A DNA stretch of 64,000 bases, from positions 1-64,000 of the forward strand of contig NZ_WPIN01000020.1 of NCBI RefSeq assembly GCF_009754945.1, written 5' to 3'. This DNA comes from Spirosoma arboris. GTDB lineage: Bacteria; Bacteroidota; Bacteroidia; Cytophagales; Spirosomataceae. Under the pieces are notes generated by a model. It ran no database searches and was not told the origin of the DNA. It was given only the letters and a program-made list of their open reading frames with translations. Position numbers and translations under genes: made by a program. This document shows, piece by piece, positions 27,779 to 37,793 of the stretch (the first letter of the stretch is position 1; each line of letters opens with the position of its first letter).

Positions 27779-28189
27779 ATGAAAACTACGTATTCAACCA
27801 GCACATTTTTCCTTTTCGTCATCATGCTCACGATAGGCTATACAACTGCTTCGGCCCAGCAGGACAACCGGAAAGTCAGGATTGCGAAGATCGAAATTTA
27901 CCCGGCCAATCTTGACGAGTACAGGTCGGCACTTGCCGAGCACGCCAAAGCAGCCGTGCAGGTTGAACCGGGCGTGCTGGCCCTGCAGGCCGTATACGAT
28001 AAGGCACATCCTACCCAGGTTACGGTTTTTGAAGTGTATGCCAGTGAGGAAGCGTATCAGGCGCATTTGAAAACGGCGCACTTTTTAAAATACAAAAATG
28101 GGACGCTAAAAATGGTCAAGTCGCTGGAACTGGTTGAGGTAATGCCTATCGCGCTGGAAATCAAGCCAGCCTTGCTGAAAAAAGACTAA
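27779..28189 (+). CDS. Exported antibiotic biosynthesis monooxygenase (ABM)-like protein
   Basis: 136 residues. A signal peptide ending TASAQQ is followed by one ABM/quinol-monooxygenase domain (VRIAKIEIYPANLDEYRSAL, EPGVLALQAVYDK, FEVYASEEAYQAHLKTAHF). The family forms dimeric ferredoxin-like barrels that oxidise quinols or degrade small aromatics. Export makes this one unusual. It lies 77 bases after the decarboxylase-like gene and 40 before the PQQ enzyme. Confidence 0.87.
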   Translation: MKTTYSTSTFFLFVIMLTIGYTTASAQQDNRKVRIAKIEIYPANLDEYRSALAEHAKAAVQVEPGVLALQAVYDKAHPTQVTVFEVYASEEAYQAHLKTAHFLKYKNGTLKMVKSLELVEVMPIALEIKPALLKKD

Positions 28190-28229
28190 TAGTGAGTGCC
28201 ATGACGCAATAGATCATTAATTGAACCAA

Positions 28230-30440
28230 ATGAAAAAACAACGAAGATTCAGACCTATCCTGTTTGGCGCTTTTCCACTGGTCATGGCTTTGCTTTTCAC
28301 CGGTTGTTCTACCGATGAGAATAAGGAAAGGACTTGGTCGGTTTACAAAGCGGATGAAAACAGTTCCAGCTATTCGCCTTTGGATCAGATCAATGCATCC
28401 AATGTGGGGCAGTTAAAGCCAGCCTGGACGTTTGCCATTCACGATGCGCCGAAAGGCAGTACCGCTGGTGCAGTGAAACCGCAAGTGGCCAGCACGGGTA
28501 ATAGCCAGTGTAATCCGATTATTGTTGACGGAGTCCTGTATGCGACTTCTTCCAAACAGTGGGCTTACGCCGTTGATGCCGCCACGGGTAAAGAAATCTG
28601 GTCCTTCGATCCGTTCAACGGGGCCGACAGAGGCAACATCAGCCGGGGCGTTACTTACTGGGAAACCCGCGACGGTGGGCCGGATTCAGACAAACGCATT
28701 CTGTTCACGGCAGCCGACCGCCTGATTGCCCTTGATGCCCGCACCGGCAAACCCATTGAGTCGTTTGGTGAACAGGGAAAAGTGAACCTGAATGTTGGAC
28801 TTCGGGGTGACCCGAACGCCATTACGGTAACGCCAACGTCGCCGGGCATCGTTTACAAAGACCTGCTCATTCTGGGAAGTCGAATCCCCGATACATACGA
28901 TGAGCAACCCGGTTTCGTGCGTGCCTATGACTGCAAAACCGGCAAGCTCGTCTGGACGTTTCACACGATTCCGCAGCCCGGCGAACCCGGTTACGAAACC
29001 TGGCCCAAAGATGCCTATAAATCAGTCGGGGGCGTCAATAACTGGGCGGGTCTGAGCCTCGACAGTAAACGGGGCCTCGTATATCTGGCCCTGGGATCGC
29101 CCACGTACGATTTCTACGGGGCCGACCGCAAAGGCGAAAACCTGTACGGCAACTGTCTGGTAGCCGTCGATGCCGCAACGGGTAAGCATGTCTGGCACTT
29201 CCAGACAGTACACCACGATCTGTGGGATTACGACTTACCCGCTCCCCCGAACCTGGTGACGGTACATCAGGATGGGAAGGACATCGACGCCGTTGCTCAG
29301 ATTACCAAACAGGGCTTCGTATTTGTGTTCAATCGCGAAACGGGCAAGCCGATCTTTCCCATTGAAGAACTTAAGGTTCCGGTTTCGCACATGCCCGGCG
29401 AGACGGCCTGGCCAACGCAGCCTTTTCCAACGAAACCCGCGCCATTTTCCCGGCAATCGATGACGGAGGCCGACCTGACCCATTATTCGGATGCCGACCA
29501 CGAAGCTATTCTGAAGAAGTTCCGCTCGTTACGCAACGAGGGCATTTATACTCCGCCAGATTTAAAGGGGACTTTGGAACTGCCCGGCACACGGGGTGGC
29601 GGAGAATGGGGCGGAGCGGCCTACGATCCGGCTTCGTCGTATCTCTACATCAAATCCAACGATGCGCCTGATATTCAGACTATAACTAAAGTTGATCAAC
29701 TGGATGAAGGCGGAAACCTGACGGTTTTTGATCAGGGTAAAAAGTTATACACGACCTATTGCGCTGGCTGCCACGGTGCCGATAAAAACGGAATCGAACC
29801 CAGTTACCCATCGCTGGTCGGGCTGAAAAACCGGATGAATCGGGATGCGGCCTTATACAAGATTTCCGTTGGTGGCGGACCCATGCCTGCCTTCAAGACA
29901 ATTTTACAGGGTAAAGAAGAAGCCATTTTGGCCTATGTCTACGACCTCAAACAGGGCGACTCAAAAAGTAATCCGAAAGAGGTTAAATCGAAACCGGCTC
30001 AGACCAAACCGGGCGCTCCCCGCTACCTGAACACAACGGGCTACGTGACTTTCAAAGACCCAAGCGGCAATCCGGCGCTGCGGCCACCCTGGGGTACACT
30101 GCACGCGCTAAACCTGTCGACGGGGGAATACGCCTGGCAGATTCCGCTGGGCAACGACGAAAAACGGCAGAAAAAAGGCGCTCCCGAAACGGGGCAGGAA
30201 AGTAAAGGTGGCCCCATTGTCACGGCGGGCGGGCTGGTATTTATCAGCGGCACTGCCGACAAAAAACTGCGGGCTATTGACAAGAAAACCGGCAAACTGC
30301 TCTGGCAATCGACGCTGCCCGGTATCGCCAACGCCACGGCCTGCTCCTATCAGGCCAAGGGCAAACAGTACGTGGCGCTGTCAGTGGGTGGTAGTGATGC
30401 GAACCCGGCTGGCTACATTATGGCGTTTGCGTTGCCGTAA
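28230..30440 (+). CDS. PQQ-dependent dehydrogenase lipoprotein with inserted cytochrome c
   Basis: 736 residues from the ATG at 28230 (a TTG lies three codons earlier). Lipoprotein signal MALLFTGC. An eight-bladed PQQ propeller with tryptophan-docking repeats (GKEIWSFDPF, GKLVWTFHTI, GKHVWHFQTV) resembles membrane glucose and alcohol dehydrogenases. A c-type heme motif CAGCH (C511, C514, H515) lies inside the propeller, and two or three more blades follow (GKLLWQSTLPG). It would oxidise a sugar or alcohol outside the inner membrane and pass electrons to the heme. It needs PQQ, but no PQQ biosynthesis genes are in the window. Confidence 0.92.
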   Translation: MKKQRRFRPILFGAFPLVMALLFTGCSTDENKERTWSVYKADENSSSYSPLDQINASNVGQLKPAWTFAIHDAPKGSTAGAVKPQVASTGNSQCNPIIVDGVLYATSSKQWAYAVDAATGKEIWSFDPFNGADRGNISRGVTYWETRDGGPDSDKRILFTAADRLIALDARTGKPIESFGEQGKVNLNVGLRGDPNAITVTPTSPGIVYKDLLILGSRIPDTYDEQPGFVRAYDCKTGKLVWTFHTIPQPGEPGYETWPKDAYKSVGGVNNWAGLSLDSKRGLVYLALGSPTYDFYGADRKGENLYGNCLVAVDAATGKHVWHFQTVHHDLWDYDLPAPPNLVTVHQDGKDIDAVAQITKQGFVFVFNRETGKPIFPIEELKVPVSHMPGETAWPTQPFPTKPAPFSRQSMTEADLTHYSDADHEAILKKFRSLRNEGIYTPPDLKGTLELPGTRGGGEWGGAAYDPASSYLYIKSNDAPDIQTITKVDQLDEGGNLTVFDQGKKLYTTYCAGCHGADKNGIEPSYPSLVGLKNRMNRDAALYKISVGGGPMPAFKTILQGKEEAILAYVYDLKQGDSKSNPKEVKSKPAQTKPGAPRYLNTTGYVTFKDPSGNPALRPPWGTLHALNLSTGEYAWQIPLGNDEKRQKKGAPETGQESKGGPIVTAGGLVFISGTADKKLRAIDKKTGKLLWQSTLPGIANATACSYQAKGKQYVALSVGGSDANPAGYIMAFALP

Positions 30441-30472
30441 CTCTGTGTTTACTTTCTACTACGATTTTGCTT

Positions 30473-31324
30473 ATGAAGAATGCCTGTCTCCGCCTGTTGC
30501 TTCTGAGCCTGAGTGTACCTGCGCTCGGTCAGGCCCAGTCCATCGATCTGAAACCCGTTTGGGAAACGGACACCACACTCCGCACGCCCGAAAGCGTCCT
30601 GTTTTACGCACCGCAACAGGTGTTGTATGTGTCCTGTATCAATGGTCAGGCAACTCCGGAAAACAAAAGCAGCTACATCGCTAAAGTGGGACTGGATGGC
30701 AAGGTGATTCAGTTGAAGTTTACGGACAATCTGAACGTCACGAAAGGCATGGGTATCCTGAACGGTAAACTGTACGTGACCGAAATGACGCAGGTTGTTG
30801 AGATCGCTTTGGCCACGGGCAAAGTACTGAAGCGGTATCCAATCGAAGGAGCCGTATTTCTCAATGATATTGCCGTTGACACCAAAAGGCAGGTGTTATA
30901 CATCACCGATTCAAAGGAGAGTAAGGTGTGGGAGCTCACCAATGGGAACGTAAAGCCTGTCGTGGCCGGTGGTCCGCTCAAAGGCACCAATGGTCTTCTG
31001 GTTGATAACAATGACTTACTGATCGGTAATGGCGACGGTTCACTATTTCGCCTGAATCTGACGACAAAGCAAATTCAACTGGTCACTAAAGTGGTCACTA
31101 CAAGCAGTATCGATGGCATTGTTGCCCTGGGCGACGGAACTTACCTGATCAACGAAGTGGCCGGAAAAGCCTGGTTCATGCGAGCCGATGGAACGACCGA
31201 ATTAAAACTGGATATCGCAAGCCAGCAGATCAAAACGGCCGATACCGACTATGATCCCACTTCCAGAATGCTGTTTGTTCCGACCCTGTTTCATAACACA
31301 GTTCGGGCTTATTCGGTGAGGTAA
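30473..31324 (+). CDS. Exported SMP-30/gluconolactonase-like beta-propeller
   Basis: 283 residues from the ATG at 30473, with signal peptide LLLLSLSVPALGQAQ. Six-bladed propeller features are LNDIAVDTKRQVLYITDSKESKVW, GTNGLLVDNNDLLIGNGDG and DGIVALGDGTYLINEVAGKAW, as in SMP-30/gluconolactonase and related proteins. Next to a PQQ sugar-type dehydrogenase, hydrolysis of the lactone product is a reasonable but unproven role. It begins 32 bases after the dehydrogenase and is probably the last gene of the group. Confidence 0.78.
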   Translation: MKNACLRLLLLSLSVPALGQAQSIDLKPVWETDTTLRTPESVLFYAPQQVLYVSCINGQATPENKSSYIAKVGLDGKVIQLKFTDNLNVTKGMGILNGKLYVTEMTQVVEIALATGKVLKRYPIEGAVFLNDIAVDTKRQVLYITDSKESKVWELTNGNVKPVVAGGPLKGTNGLLVDNNDLLIGNGDGSLFRLNLTTKQIQLVTKVVTTSSIDGIVALGDGTYLINEVAGKAWFMRADGTTELKLDIASQQIKTADTDYDPTSRMLFVPTLFHNTVRAYSVR

Positions 31325-31410
31325 CTTTACGGGCGTTTGCTACTAAGGCGTACATGTGTAAAAGTATAAATGCTACCTCAGCTACTTCGGATGGTAATCA
31401 CTCCGATACC

Positions 31411-33060
31411 ATGAAATCGCCAGTAAAACTCATTATCCTACTTGTATTGACCTGTTTCGGTAGTCGCTTGCTTTACGCACAGCCGCTGTCCATTACGATT
31501 ACCAAACGATACCTAAATCTGCCCATATCGCAAACCCAAAAACGGGAAGCGATGCAATTCATGGTCAATGATAAACAGGAACGCTCGTTCAAAATAAGGC
31601 TTGCCGCTGGTGAGCCCGACTATTGGGTGTTTTGTGATATGAGTGCCCTTCAGGGAAAAACCATTACCATTCGCTATGATGGCGATCAGGCGGGATTGAC
31701 TAAAATCTATCAAGCTGATAAAATTGCCGGTCAGGATTCACTGTATCGGGAGAAAAACCGGCCGCAGTATCACTTTTCAACCCGCCGAGGTTGGATCAAC
31801 GATCCCAACGGCATGATCTACTACGCGGGAGAATACCATCTTTTTTACCAACACAATCCCTATGAGCGCGAATGGGAAAACATGTCGTGGGGGCATGCCG
31901 TAAGCCGCGATATGATCCATTGGGAAGAATTACCAACCGCCTTATCGCCCGATAGTCTGGGAACCATGTTTTCGGGTTCAACCGTGATCGACTACACCAA
32001 TACCGCCGGATTTAACCAGGGCAATACACCGGCGATGATTGCTTTTTACACGGTGGATAACCCGGAAAAACAGATTCAATGCATGGCGTATAGTCTGGAT
32101 AAAGGTCGCACCTGGACAAAATATGCTAAGAATCCGTTGATCGACTCAAAGGCGAAATGGAATAGCAAAGACACCCGCGACCCACGCGTGTTTTGGTATA
32201 CGCCTGGCAAGCATTGGGTGATGGTCCTGAATGAGCGGGATGGGCACTCGATCTATACGTCGAAAAACATGAAGGAGTGGAAATTTGAAAGCCACGTCAC
32301 CGGTTTTTGGGAGTGTCCTGACTTATTCGAATTGCCCATCGACGGCGATACAAAGAAAACTAAATGGGTTATGTATGGCGCATCCGCTACGTATATGATC
32401 GGCTCATTTGATGGGAAAACGTTTACGCCCGAATCAGGGAAGCATTACTACGTTACCGGCACCATCTATGCGGCACAGACCTTCACGAATATGCCTCAAA
32501 CCGATCCTCGGCGGATTCAAATTGGCTGGGGTCGGGTTCCGCAACCGGGTATGCCGTTCAACCACATGATGTTGTTACCCACCGAGCTGAAACTTCATAC
32601 GACCAAAAACGGCCTGCGACTTACGAGTGTACCGGTAAAAGAAACGGAGCAATTATTTGAGAAGGTACAGCAGGCTGCGTCACTAAGTGCAGCTGACGCC
32701 AATGAGAAGGTGAAATCGTTTAACCAGTTAGACCAGTTTCGAGTCAGGACGACCCTGAAACTGTCGCATGCCACGAGCGCGGGTTTGTCTTTATTCGGGC
32801 AGCGTTTGCTGGATTACGATATGAATGGCAACCGGGTAAACGGCGTGTTCTATTCGCCTGAAAACATGACCAGCATGGAAATCACTGCCGACATCTATGT
32901 TGATCGGACATCCATAGAAGTGTTCATCGACGGTGGTGCTTACTCGTATTCGTTGGAAAGAAAGCCAGTAGCAGGCAACACCGAAGGGCTTCGATTTTGG
33001 GGCACACCTAGTGAGGTGAAGAATCTGGAAGTATATACAGCCAAATCAATCTGGAAATAG
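31411..33060 (+). CDS. GH32 fructan hydrolase (levanase/inulinase-like), exported
   Basis: 549 residues from the ATG at 31411, which directly precedes a signal peptide (LIILLVLTCFGSRLLYAQ). An ATG at 31354 would add 19 polar residues. GH32 catalytic triad: nucleophile D131 (WINDPNG), transition-state stabiliser D257 (TRDPRVFW) and acid/base E301 (WECPDLF). A five-bladed propeller is followed by a C-terminal beta-sandwich (residues about 420-549, DRTSIEVFIDGG). It would cleave fructose from levan, inulin or sucrose. No SusC/SusD or fructokinase gene is adjacent. Confidence 0.95.
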   Translation: MKSPVKLIILLVLTCFGSRLLYAQPLSITITKRYLNLPISQTQKREAMQFMVNDKQERSFKIRLAAGEPDYWVFCDMSALQGKTITIRYDGDQAGLTKIYQADKIAGQDSLYREKNRPQYHFSTRRGWINDPNGMIYYAGEYHLFYQHNPYEREWENMSWGHAVSRDMIHWEELPTALSPDSLGTMFSGSTVIDYTNTAGFNQGNTPAMIAFYTVDNPEKQIQCMAYSLDKGRTWTKYAKNPLIDSKAKWNSKDTRDPRVFWYTPGKHWVMVLNERDGHSIYTSKNMKEWKFESHVTGFWECPDLFELPIDGDTKKTKWVMYGASATYMIGSFDGKTFTPESGKHYYVTGTIYAAQTFTNMPQTDPRRIQIGWGRVPQPGMPFNHMMLLPTELKLHTTKNGLRLTSVPVKETEQLFEKVQQAASLSAADANEKVKSFNQLDQFRVRTTLKLSHATSAGLSLFGQRLLDYDMNGNRVNGVFYSPENMTSMEITADIYVDRTSIEVFIDGGAYSYSLERKPVAGNTEGLRFWGTPSEVKNLEVYTAKSIWK

Positions 33061-33087
33061 TGTGCTTCTGCTAGCTTAATCAAAAAC

Positions 33088-33128
33088 AGCGTGACTAACT
33101 ACCTTAAAATTTAGCAGTTAGCCACGCT
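33088..33128. terminator. Hairpin between convergent GH32 and GH9 genes
   Basis: AGCGTGACTAACT (33088-33100) pairs with AGTTAGCCACGCT (33116-33128) with one mismatch and a 15-nt AT-rich loop. Its position between two convergent stop codons suggests a shared bidirectional terminator. Confidence 0.6.
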
Positions 33129-33143
33129 GAATCTTTCAGTGCA

Positions 33144-36100
33144 CTACTTTTTCAGCACCAATCGCTGAGTCAGTCGCTTCGTCGATGTTTGCCACTGGAC
33201 CAGATACAGCCCCGCTGGTACTTGACTCAGATCGAGTGTGTACTCATTCAGACCAGACTCTACGGATACAGACTGGCTAACAATCGGCATACCCGCCAGA
33301 TTCAGCACAGACAGTGTGCCTGGTAGGGTCGTACCAACCTGCGCTTCACCTGTCAGGACCTGCACACGCACGGGACCAGTTGCTGGGTTTGGACTGACGG
33401 TCATTCGACCTTCGTCGGGAAACTCAGCAGATGCTGCTACCCGCGCCGAGCCGTTAGGCGTCTCGATACGTACATTATCCAGATAGATCGGATTCGGACC
33501 GAAGGTTGGCATATTCAGTACCAGCCGTTTAATGCGCGTCGGGTTCCCTAACTGCGGCATTGTGATTACTACCTCCTGCCATATATTGGGCGTTGGCTGG
33601 AAGCTGTACGTCTGGCTCGCCTGACTGTCGTTTTCGGCGTAGGTCGTTAGCGCAAGCGTTTTGTTCGTCGTGGGATACATCCAGAATCGGATTGTAGACT
33701 GGGACGCAACAGACAGCGCCGTTTTACGGAAGATGGACCAGGCACCCCATCCGTCAAAGGTCAGCGAAGCCGATTTCTGGCCTACTTTCACCGGATTCGT
33801 ATTCACATAGTTAGTCACTAGTCCCCACGACCAGTCGTCCCAGCCTGGGTTGAACGCTTCATCATAGATCATTTCAACGGCAGACGAACCAGCACAGAAG
33901 GCAGTCGATACGCTTAGGGGAACGCTCGTTATTAGTCCATTGCCAGACGCATCATTAGCTCGGACTATGAAGCTGTAACCCGTGCCGCAGGTCAGCCCAG
34001 AAACATCCAGCGATGTGCCAGAAACGCTGCCGTTCAGCAGGATACCATTCTGATAGACGGTGTAACCGGCAACATTCGTGACACCCGATGAGGCCGTCCA
34101 GTTCAGACGCAGGCTAGTGGTCGTTACGTTGCTGGCCGTCACGTTAAACGAACCTTCGAGACGGACGTTGTCTACGTAAATCAGGTTCGCACCCGGTGCC
34201 TGCGACTGGATCGTTAGCCGCTTGATCTTTGCCGGGTTGGCGAGTTGCGGCATGGTGATCACTACTTCCTGCCATACATTGGGCGTGGGCTGAAACGACA
34301 CGTACGGACTTTGTCCACTCTCATTTCCCGAATTTGTACAAACGCCAATCGTATTGTTTGTCGTAGCGTAAATCCAGAATCGAAGCGTCGTTTGGGGCGT
34401 CGTGACAAAGTAAGTAGTGCGGGTGATTGCCCAGCCTCCCCACCCATCGGTATAGCTGATCGCCAGCGATTTCTGATTCACTTTGACCGGATTGGTATTT
34501 GCGTAGTTCGAACTGATCGACCAACCCCACTCCTGCCAGTTTGCGTTTAACGACTCATCATAAATTACGTCACTACCCGTAGGCTGTGCGGGTGGACAGT
34601 CCAGCGTTATCGCGTTGGTGGCCGCACTCGCTGCTGATTTATTAGTAGCCGCATCTTTTGCCAGCACTGTGTACGTGTAGGTTGTACCACAGGCCAGATT
34701 GCTCACATTGAACGATGTACCTGCTACATTACTACTCAATAACACGCCATTTTGATAGACTTCATAGGCCGTAATGCCCACGTTATCTGTTGATGCCGTC
34801 CAGGTCAGCGTAAGACTCGTAGCTGTTACATTGCTGGCAACCAGGTTCGTAGGTACGCTAGGGGCTTGCGTATCGGTGCAGGATGTGGTCATAACGTACA
34901 CCGTGTTACTGTTGGGCGATATGTTTCCGGCGGCATCCTTGGCGCGGACCGTGAAGTTGTACGATGTATTGCAACTTAGGCCCGAGACATCCAGTGATGT
35001 GCTCACTACATTGCTGTTTAACACAGTACTACCCTGCAATACCTCATAAGCCGTAATGCCCACATTGTCGGTCGAGGCTGTCCAGGTTAGGCGTAGGCCG
35101 GTGGTGGTGACGTTGCTGGTGGCCAGATTGGTTGGCGCGGTGGGCGCTTCGTTATCTTGCGAATCGGTACCTGCTACCAGACGGATATCATCGACGACGA
35201 AACTTTGCGTACTGCCAGAACCGTCAGTAATCGAAATCCGCTGAATCTGCGCCGGATTGCCCCATTCGCTCCAGGGAATGCGGACGAGCGTCCAGGTGTT
35301 CGGTTCTGCGGTGATGTTATAAAAATCTGTCGTCGAGCCTACATCGACTTGACTCATGTTTACACGCACCCGCTTATCGGTGCCGTAGAACCAGAATTGC
35401 AGCCCGCCGGGGTAACTGGCTGTGTTCAGTACCTCGCTGTTACGCAAGCTTAATCCGCCCCAGGCCGTGGTTACGTTTACCTTCAGCGACTTCTGTCCAA
35501 GTTTCACGGGGTCTGTATTGCCCGGATTATTGTTGCTATTCCACGACCAGTCAGCAATTGTACTTTTCAGGGCGTCTCCGTAAATAATGAAATCATTGGG
35601 GCTGGGAGCGGGTGTATTCACCGTCACGGCGTTACTGGCGTTCGAGCGGTTGGCCGAAAAGTCAATGGCCTTTACTGTAAACGTGTAGCTGTTGCTGGGC
35701 GATAACGTCGTGATATTCAGATTCGTCTCCGGCGTTTCAGCAATCTTGGTGTCGTTCTGATATACCTCGTAAGCCGTAACACCCCGGTTATCCGTCGAGC
35801 CGGTCCAGGTCAGTTTCACCGAGTAAGGTGACAGGTCCGAAGCAACCAGATTGGTCGGCGCAGTGGGCGGTTCGGTATCGGTGGGGTCTGAGGTAGGCGT
35901 CATTAACCGACTGAGCAGGCTGATGTAAGGGGCCTGATTGTAAATTGCCACTTCGGTCAGAATCCACGAATTTTCGGGGAAACCCGTGTTCCAGTCCTTG
36001 TACCGTTTCTGGAGCGGTTCGTTGCGGAGATAACCTTCGGTGCCGTCATATTGATCCATATTGTTGGGACCACCCGGTACATAGCCTGGTGCAGGCCCTT

Positions 36101-37778
36101 TGGGCGAGGTAAGAGCATTGTCCCAATCGGTGCCGTGCTGGAACCAGGTATGGTAAATCTCGTTCTGCGAGTTCTCGGCTCCATAAACACCCATGTTCGA
36201 TAGCATGACCTTACCTTGTGCGTTCACACCATGAAACCAGTGCAGGTATTCGGCCGCCACTTCCCGATAAAGCGCTTTGTTAGACGGATTCACGTTGAAG
36301 TTGACGAAATCCAGATTGGCAACGCCCGCATTGCCACGAACCTGATTGCTTCCCCAATGGTATTGTGCATCGGCCATGTAAGCCCGATAGAGGTCCGTTT
36401 TGGCCGTATAATCATTGATGGATAATACCCCATTCTGCTGACTTTTCAATGCTCGAATCTGTGCCGCTACTGTAGGCGTAGGTGCCGGATTAGCGGCATA
36501 GCGCAACAATGCCGTATGAACATGCATCGTGTAAGGACCCCACCACTGGTTGGCAATCGGCTGAATCTGATTATACTGCGAATCCACAAACACTTTATAG
36601 TCAGCCTTACCCGTTGCCTCGAATAGATAAATAGCCGCCACTACCGCTGACTGCCGTTGAATATCCGCCGGTTTATCGGCATCCCCCGACCGAATGTCCT
36701 GATCATCGCAGGTCGTTTCGAAATACGTGAAATTGCGGGTGGTGATCTTTGCCCGATTAAATGCCTGTTCAGCTCGGGCGATCATATCCTGCGCGTAGTC
36801 GCTCAGGCCAGGAATGGTTCGATATACTGCTCCGGCAACAGCAAACATAGCCGCTCCTGATAATGTCGACGATGTACATTCGGGCACATAATAGCGTGGC
36901 CGACGGTCGGCGCTGGGCGGTAATCCGCCGTTTCGGTCGCTTTCATCGTAGTTGTCGACCCCCACTTTCAAGAACAAGCCGCCCGTACCGGTGGCGTCCT
37001 GCATCCGACGCATGAAATCAAGTTCCCATTTCACCTCGTCCAGAATGTCGGGAATCCCATTGCCGGATTCGGGAATGTTGAAATTATCCCCAAATACCGT
37101 CGGATTGAGCCGATAGGCTTCCAGCAACAGAGCCACGGGTTCTTCGGCAAACGTCACGTACTTGTTCATGTCGCCTGCGTCCATCCAGCCGCCGTGTAAG
37201 TCGTGAGCCGTACTCATATCGCCTTTTGCGTACCGGCTTGTAGCTTGCCGATCCTGACCCGGCCATTCGTGGGTGGCTGCGTCGGCCCACTTCGCGTCGG
37301 TGTAAGGAGGCTGCTTGGCGAAGTTGATACGTTGGTAAAAGTACGTCCGCATGGCGGCTTTCAGCACGTCGCCATAAACGTTATCACCAATCTCGAAACG
37401 GTATGACCCGGCATTCTTTCCCACATCGAAGATGTAGTATGAACCGGGCGTATTGACCGACGAGAAATCGAACCACCAGCCTTTGTCGCCAGACTGCGTT
37501 TGGGTAACACCATCGCGCCAGACTTGCAATGTACCTGTAAATACCACGGCATCGTCGGCCCATCGACGTACCTGATACTGATTCACGCCAGTGCTGGCAT
37601 TGAATGGTGTCCCCGCATTTGATCCGACCTGCGGACTAACGACGACGGCCACTTTTCGGGCGTTTTGCAGATACCCAAACTGATCGACCCGAATAAACTC
37701 AGTCGTACTGGGTGGTGCGGCCAGACTCCGGAATGAGGTAAGGAGCCAGACCAATGTCCATACAATTTGTTGTTTCAT
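33144..37778 (-). CDS. Giant GH9 cellulase with FN3 and CBM-like modules, type IX secreted
   Basis: 1544 residues. Signal peptide; N-terminal Ig-like domain (FIRVDQFGYLQNARKVAVV); GH9 (alpha/alpha)6 barrel to about 625 with base motif DAGD (GGWMDAGDMNKY) and catalytic acid E609 (LTEVAIYNQAPY). Then, approximately: FN3 636-726, jelly-roll 726-871, FN3 874-966, FN3 970-1058, jelly-roll 1066-1206, FN3 1208-1290, jelly-roll 1300-1440. The last about 85 residues are a type IX secretion sorting domain (VSPNPATGPVRV ... LVLKK). The three jelly-rolls share the WSW / NTNPVKVGQKS pattern and probably bind polysaccharide. It should be surface-attached and act on cellulose or another beta-glucan. Confidence 0.93.
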   Translation of the reverse strand: MKQQIVWTLVWLLTSFRSLAAPPSTTEFIRVDQFGYLQNARKVAVVVSPQVGSNAGTPFNASTGVNQYQVRRWADDAVVFTGTLQVWRDGVTQTQSGDKGWWFDFSSVNTPGSYYIFDVGKNAGSYRFEIGDNVYGDVLKAAMRTYFYQRINFAKQPPYTDAKWADAATHEWPGQDRQATSRYAKGDMSTAHDLHGGWMDAGDMNKYVTFAEEPVALLLEAYRLNPTVFGDNFNIPESGNGIPDILDEVKWELDFMRRMQDATGTGGLFLKVGVDNYDESDRNGGLPPSADRRPRYYVPECTSSTLSGAAMFAVAGAVYRTIPGLSDYAQDMIARAEQAFNRAKITTRNFTYFETTCDDQDIRSGDADKPADIQRQSAVVAAIYLFEATGKADYKVFVDSQYNQIQPIANQWWGPYTMHVHTALLRYAANPAPTPTVAAQIRALKSQQNGVLSINDYTAKTDLYRAYMADAQYHWGSNQVRGNAGVANLDFVNFNVNPSNKALYREVAAEYLHWFHGVNAQGKVMLSNMGVYGAENSQNEIYHTWFQHGTDWDNALTSPKGPAPGYVPGGPNNMDQYDGTEGYLRNEPLQKRYKDWNTGFPENSWILTEVAIYNQAPYISLLSRLMTPTSDPTDTEPPTAPTNLVASDLSPYSVKLTWTGSTDNRGVTAYEVYQNDTKIAETPETNLNITTLSPSNSYTFTVKAIDFSANRSNASNAVTVNTPAPSPNDFIIYGDALKSTIADWSWNSNNNPGNTDPVKLGQKSLKVNVTTAWGGLSLRNSEVLNTASYPGGLQFWFYGTDKRVRVNMSQVDVGSTTDFYNITAEPNTWTLVRIPWSEWGNPAQIQRISITDGSGSTQSFVVDDIRLVAGTDSQDNEAPTAPTNLATSNVTTTGLRLTWTASTDNVGITAYEVLQGSTVLNSNVVSTSLDVSGLSCNTSYNFTVRAKDAAGNISPNSNTVYVMTTSCTDTQAPSVPTNLVASNVTATSLTLTWTASTDNVGITAYEVYQNGVLLSSNVAGTSFNVSNLACGTTYTYTVLAKDAATNKSAASAATNAITLDCPPAQPTGSDVIYDESLNANWQEWGWSISSNYANTNPVKVNQKSLAISYTDGWGGWAITRTTYFVTTPQTTLRFWIYATTNNTIGVCTNSGNESGQSPYVSFQPTPNVWQEVVITMPQLANPAKIKRLTIQSQAPGANLIYVDNVRLEGSFNVTASNVTTTSLRLNWTASSGVTNVAGYTVYQNGILLNGSVSGTSLDVSGLTCGTGYSFIVRANDASGNGLITSVPLSVSTAFCAGSSAVEMIYDEAFNPGWDDWSWGLVTNYVNTNPVKVGQKSASLTFDGWGAWSIFRKTALSVASQSTIRFWMYPTTNKTLALTTYAENDSQASQTYSFQPTPNIWQEVVITMPQLGNPTRIKRLVLNMPTFGPNPIYLDNVRIETPNGSARVAASAEFPDEGRMTVSPNPATGPVRVQVLTGEAQVGTTLPGTLSVLNLAGMPIVSQSVSVESGLNEYTLDLSQVPAGLYLVQWQTSTKRLTQRLVLKK

Positions 37779-37793
37779 AAAAAGTAATTCCCG

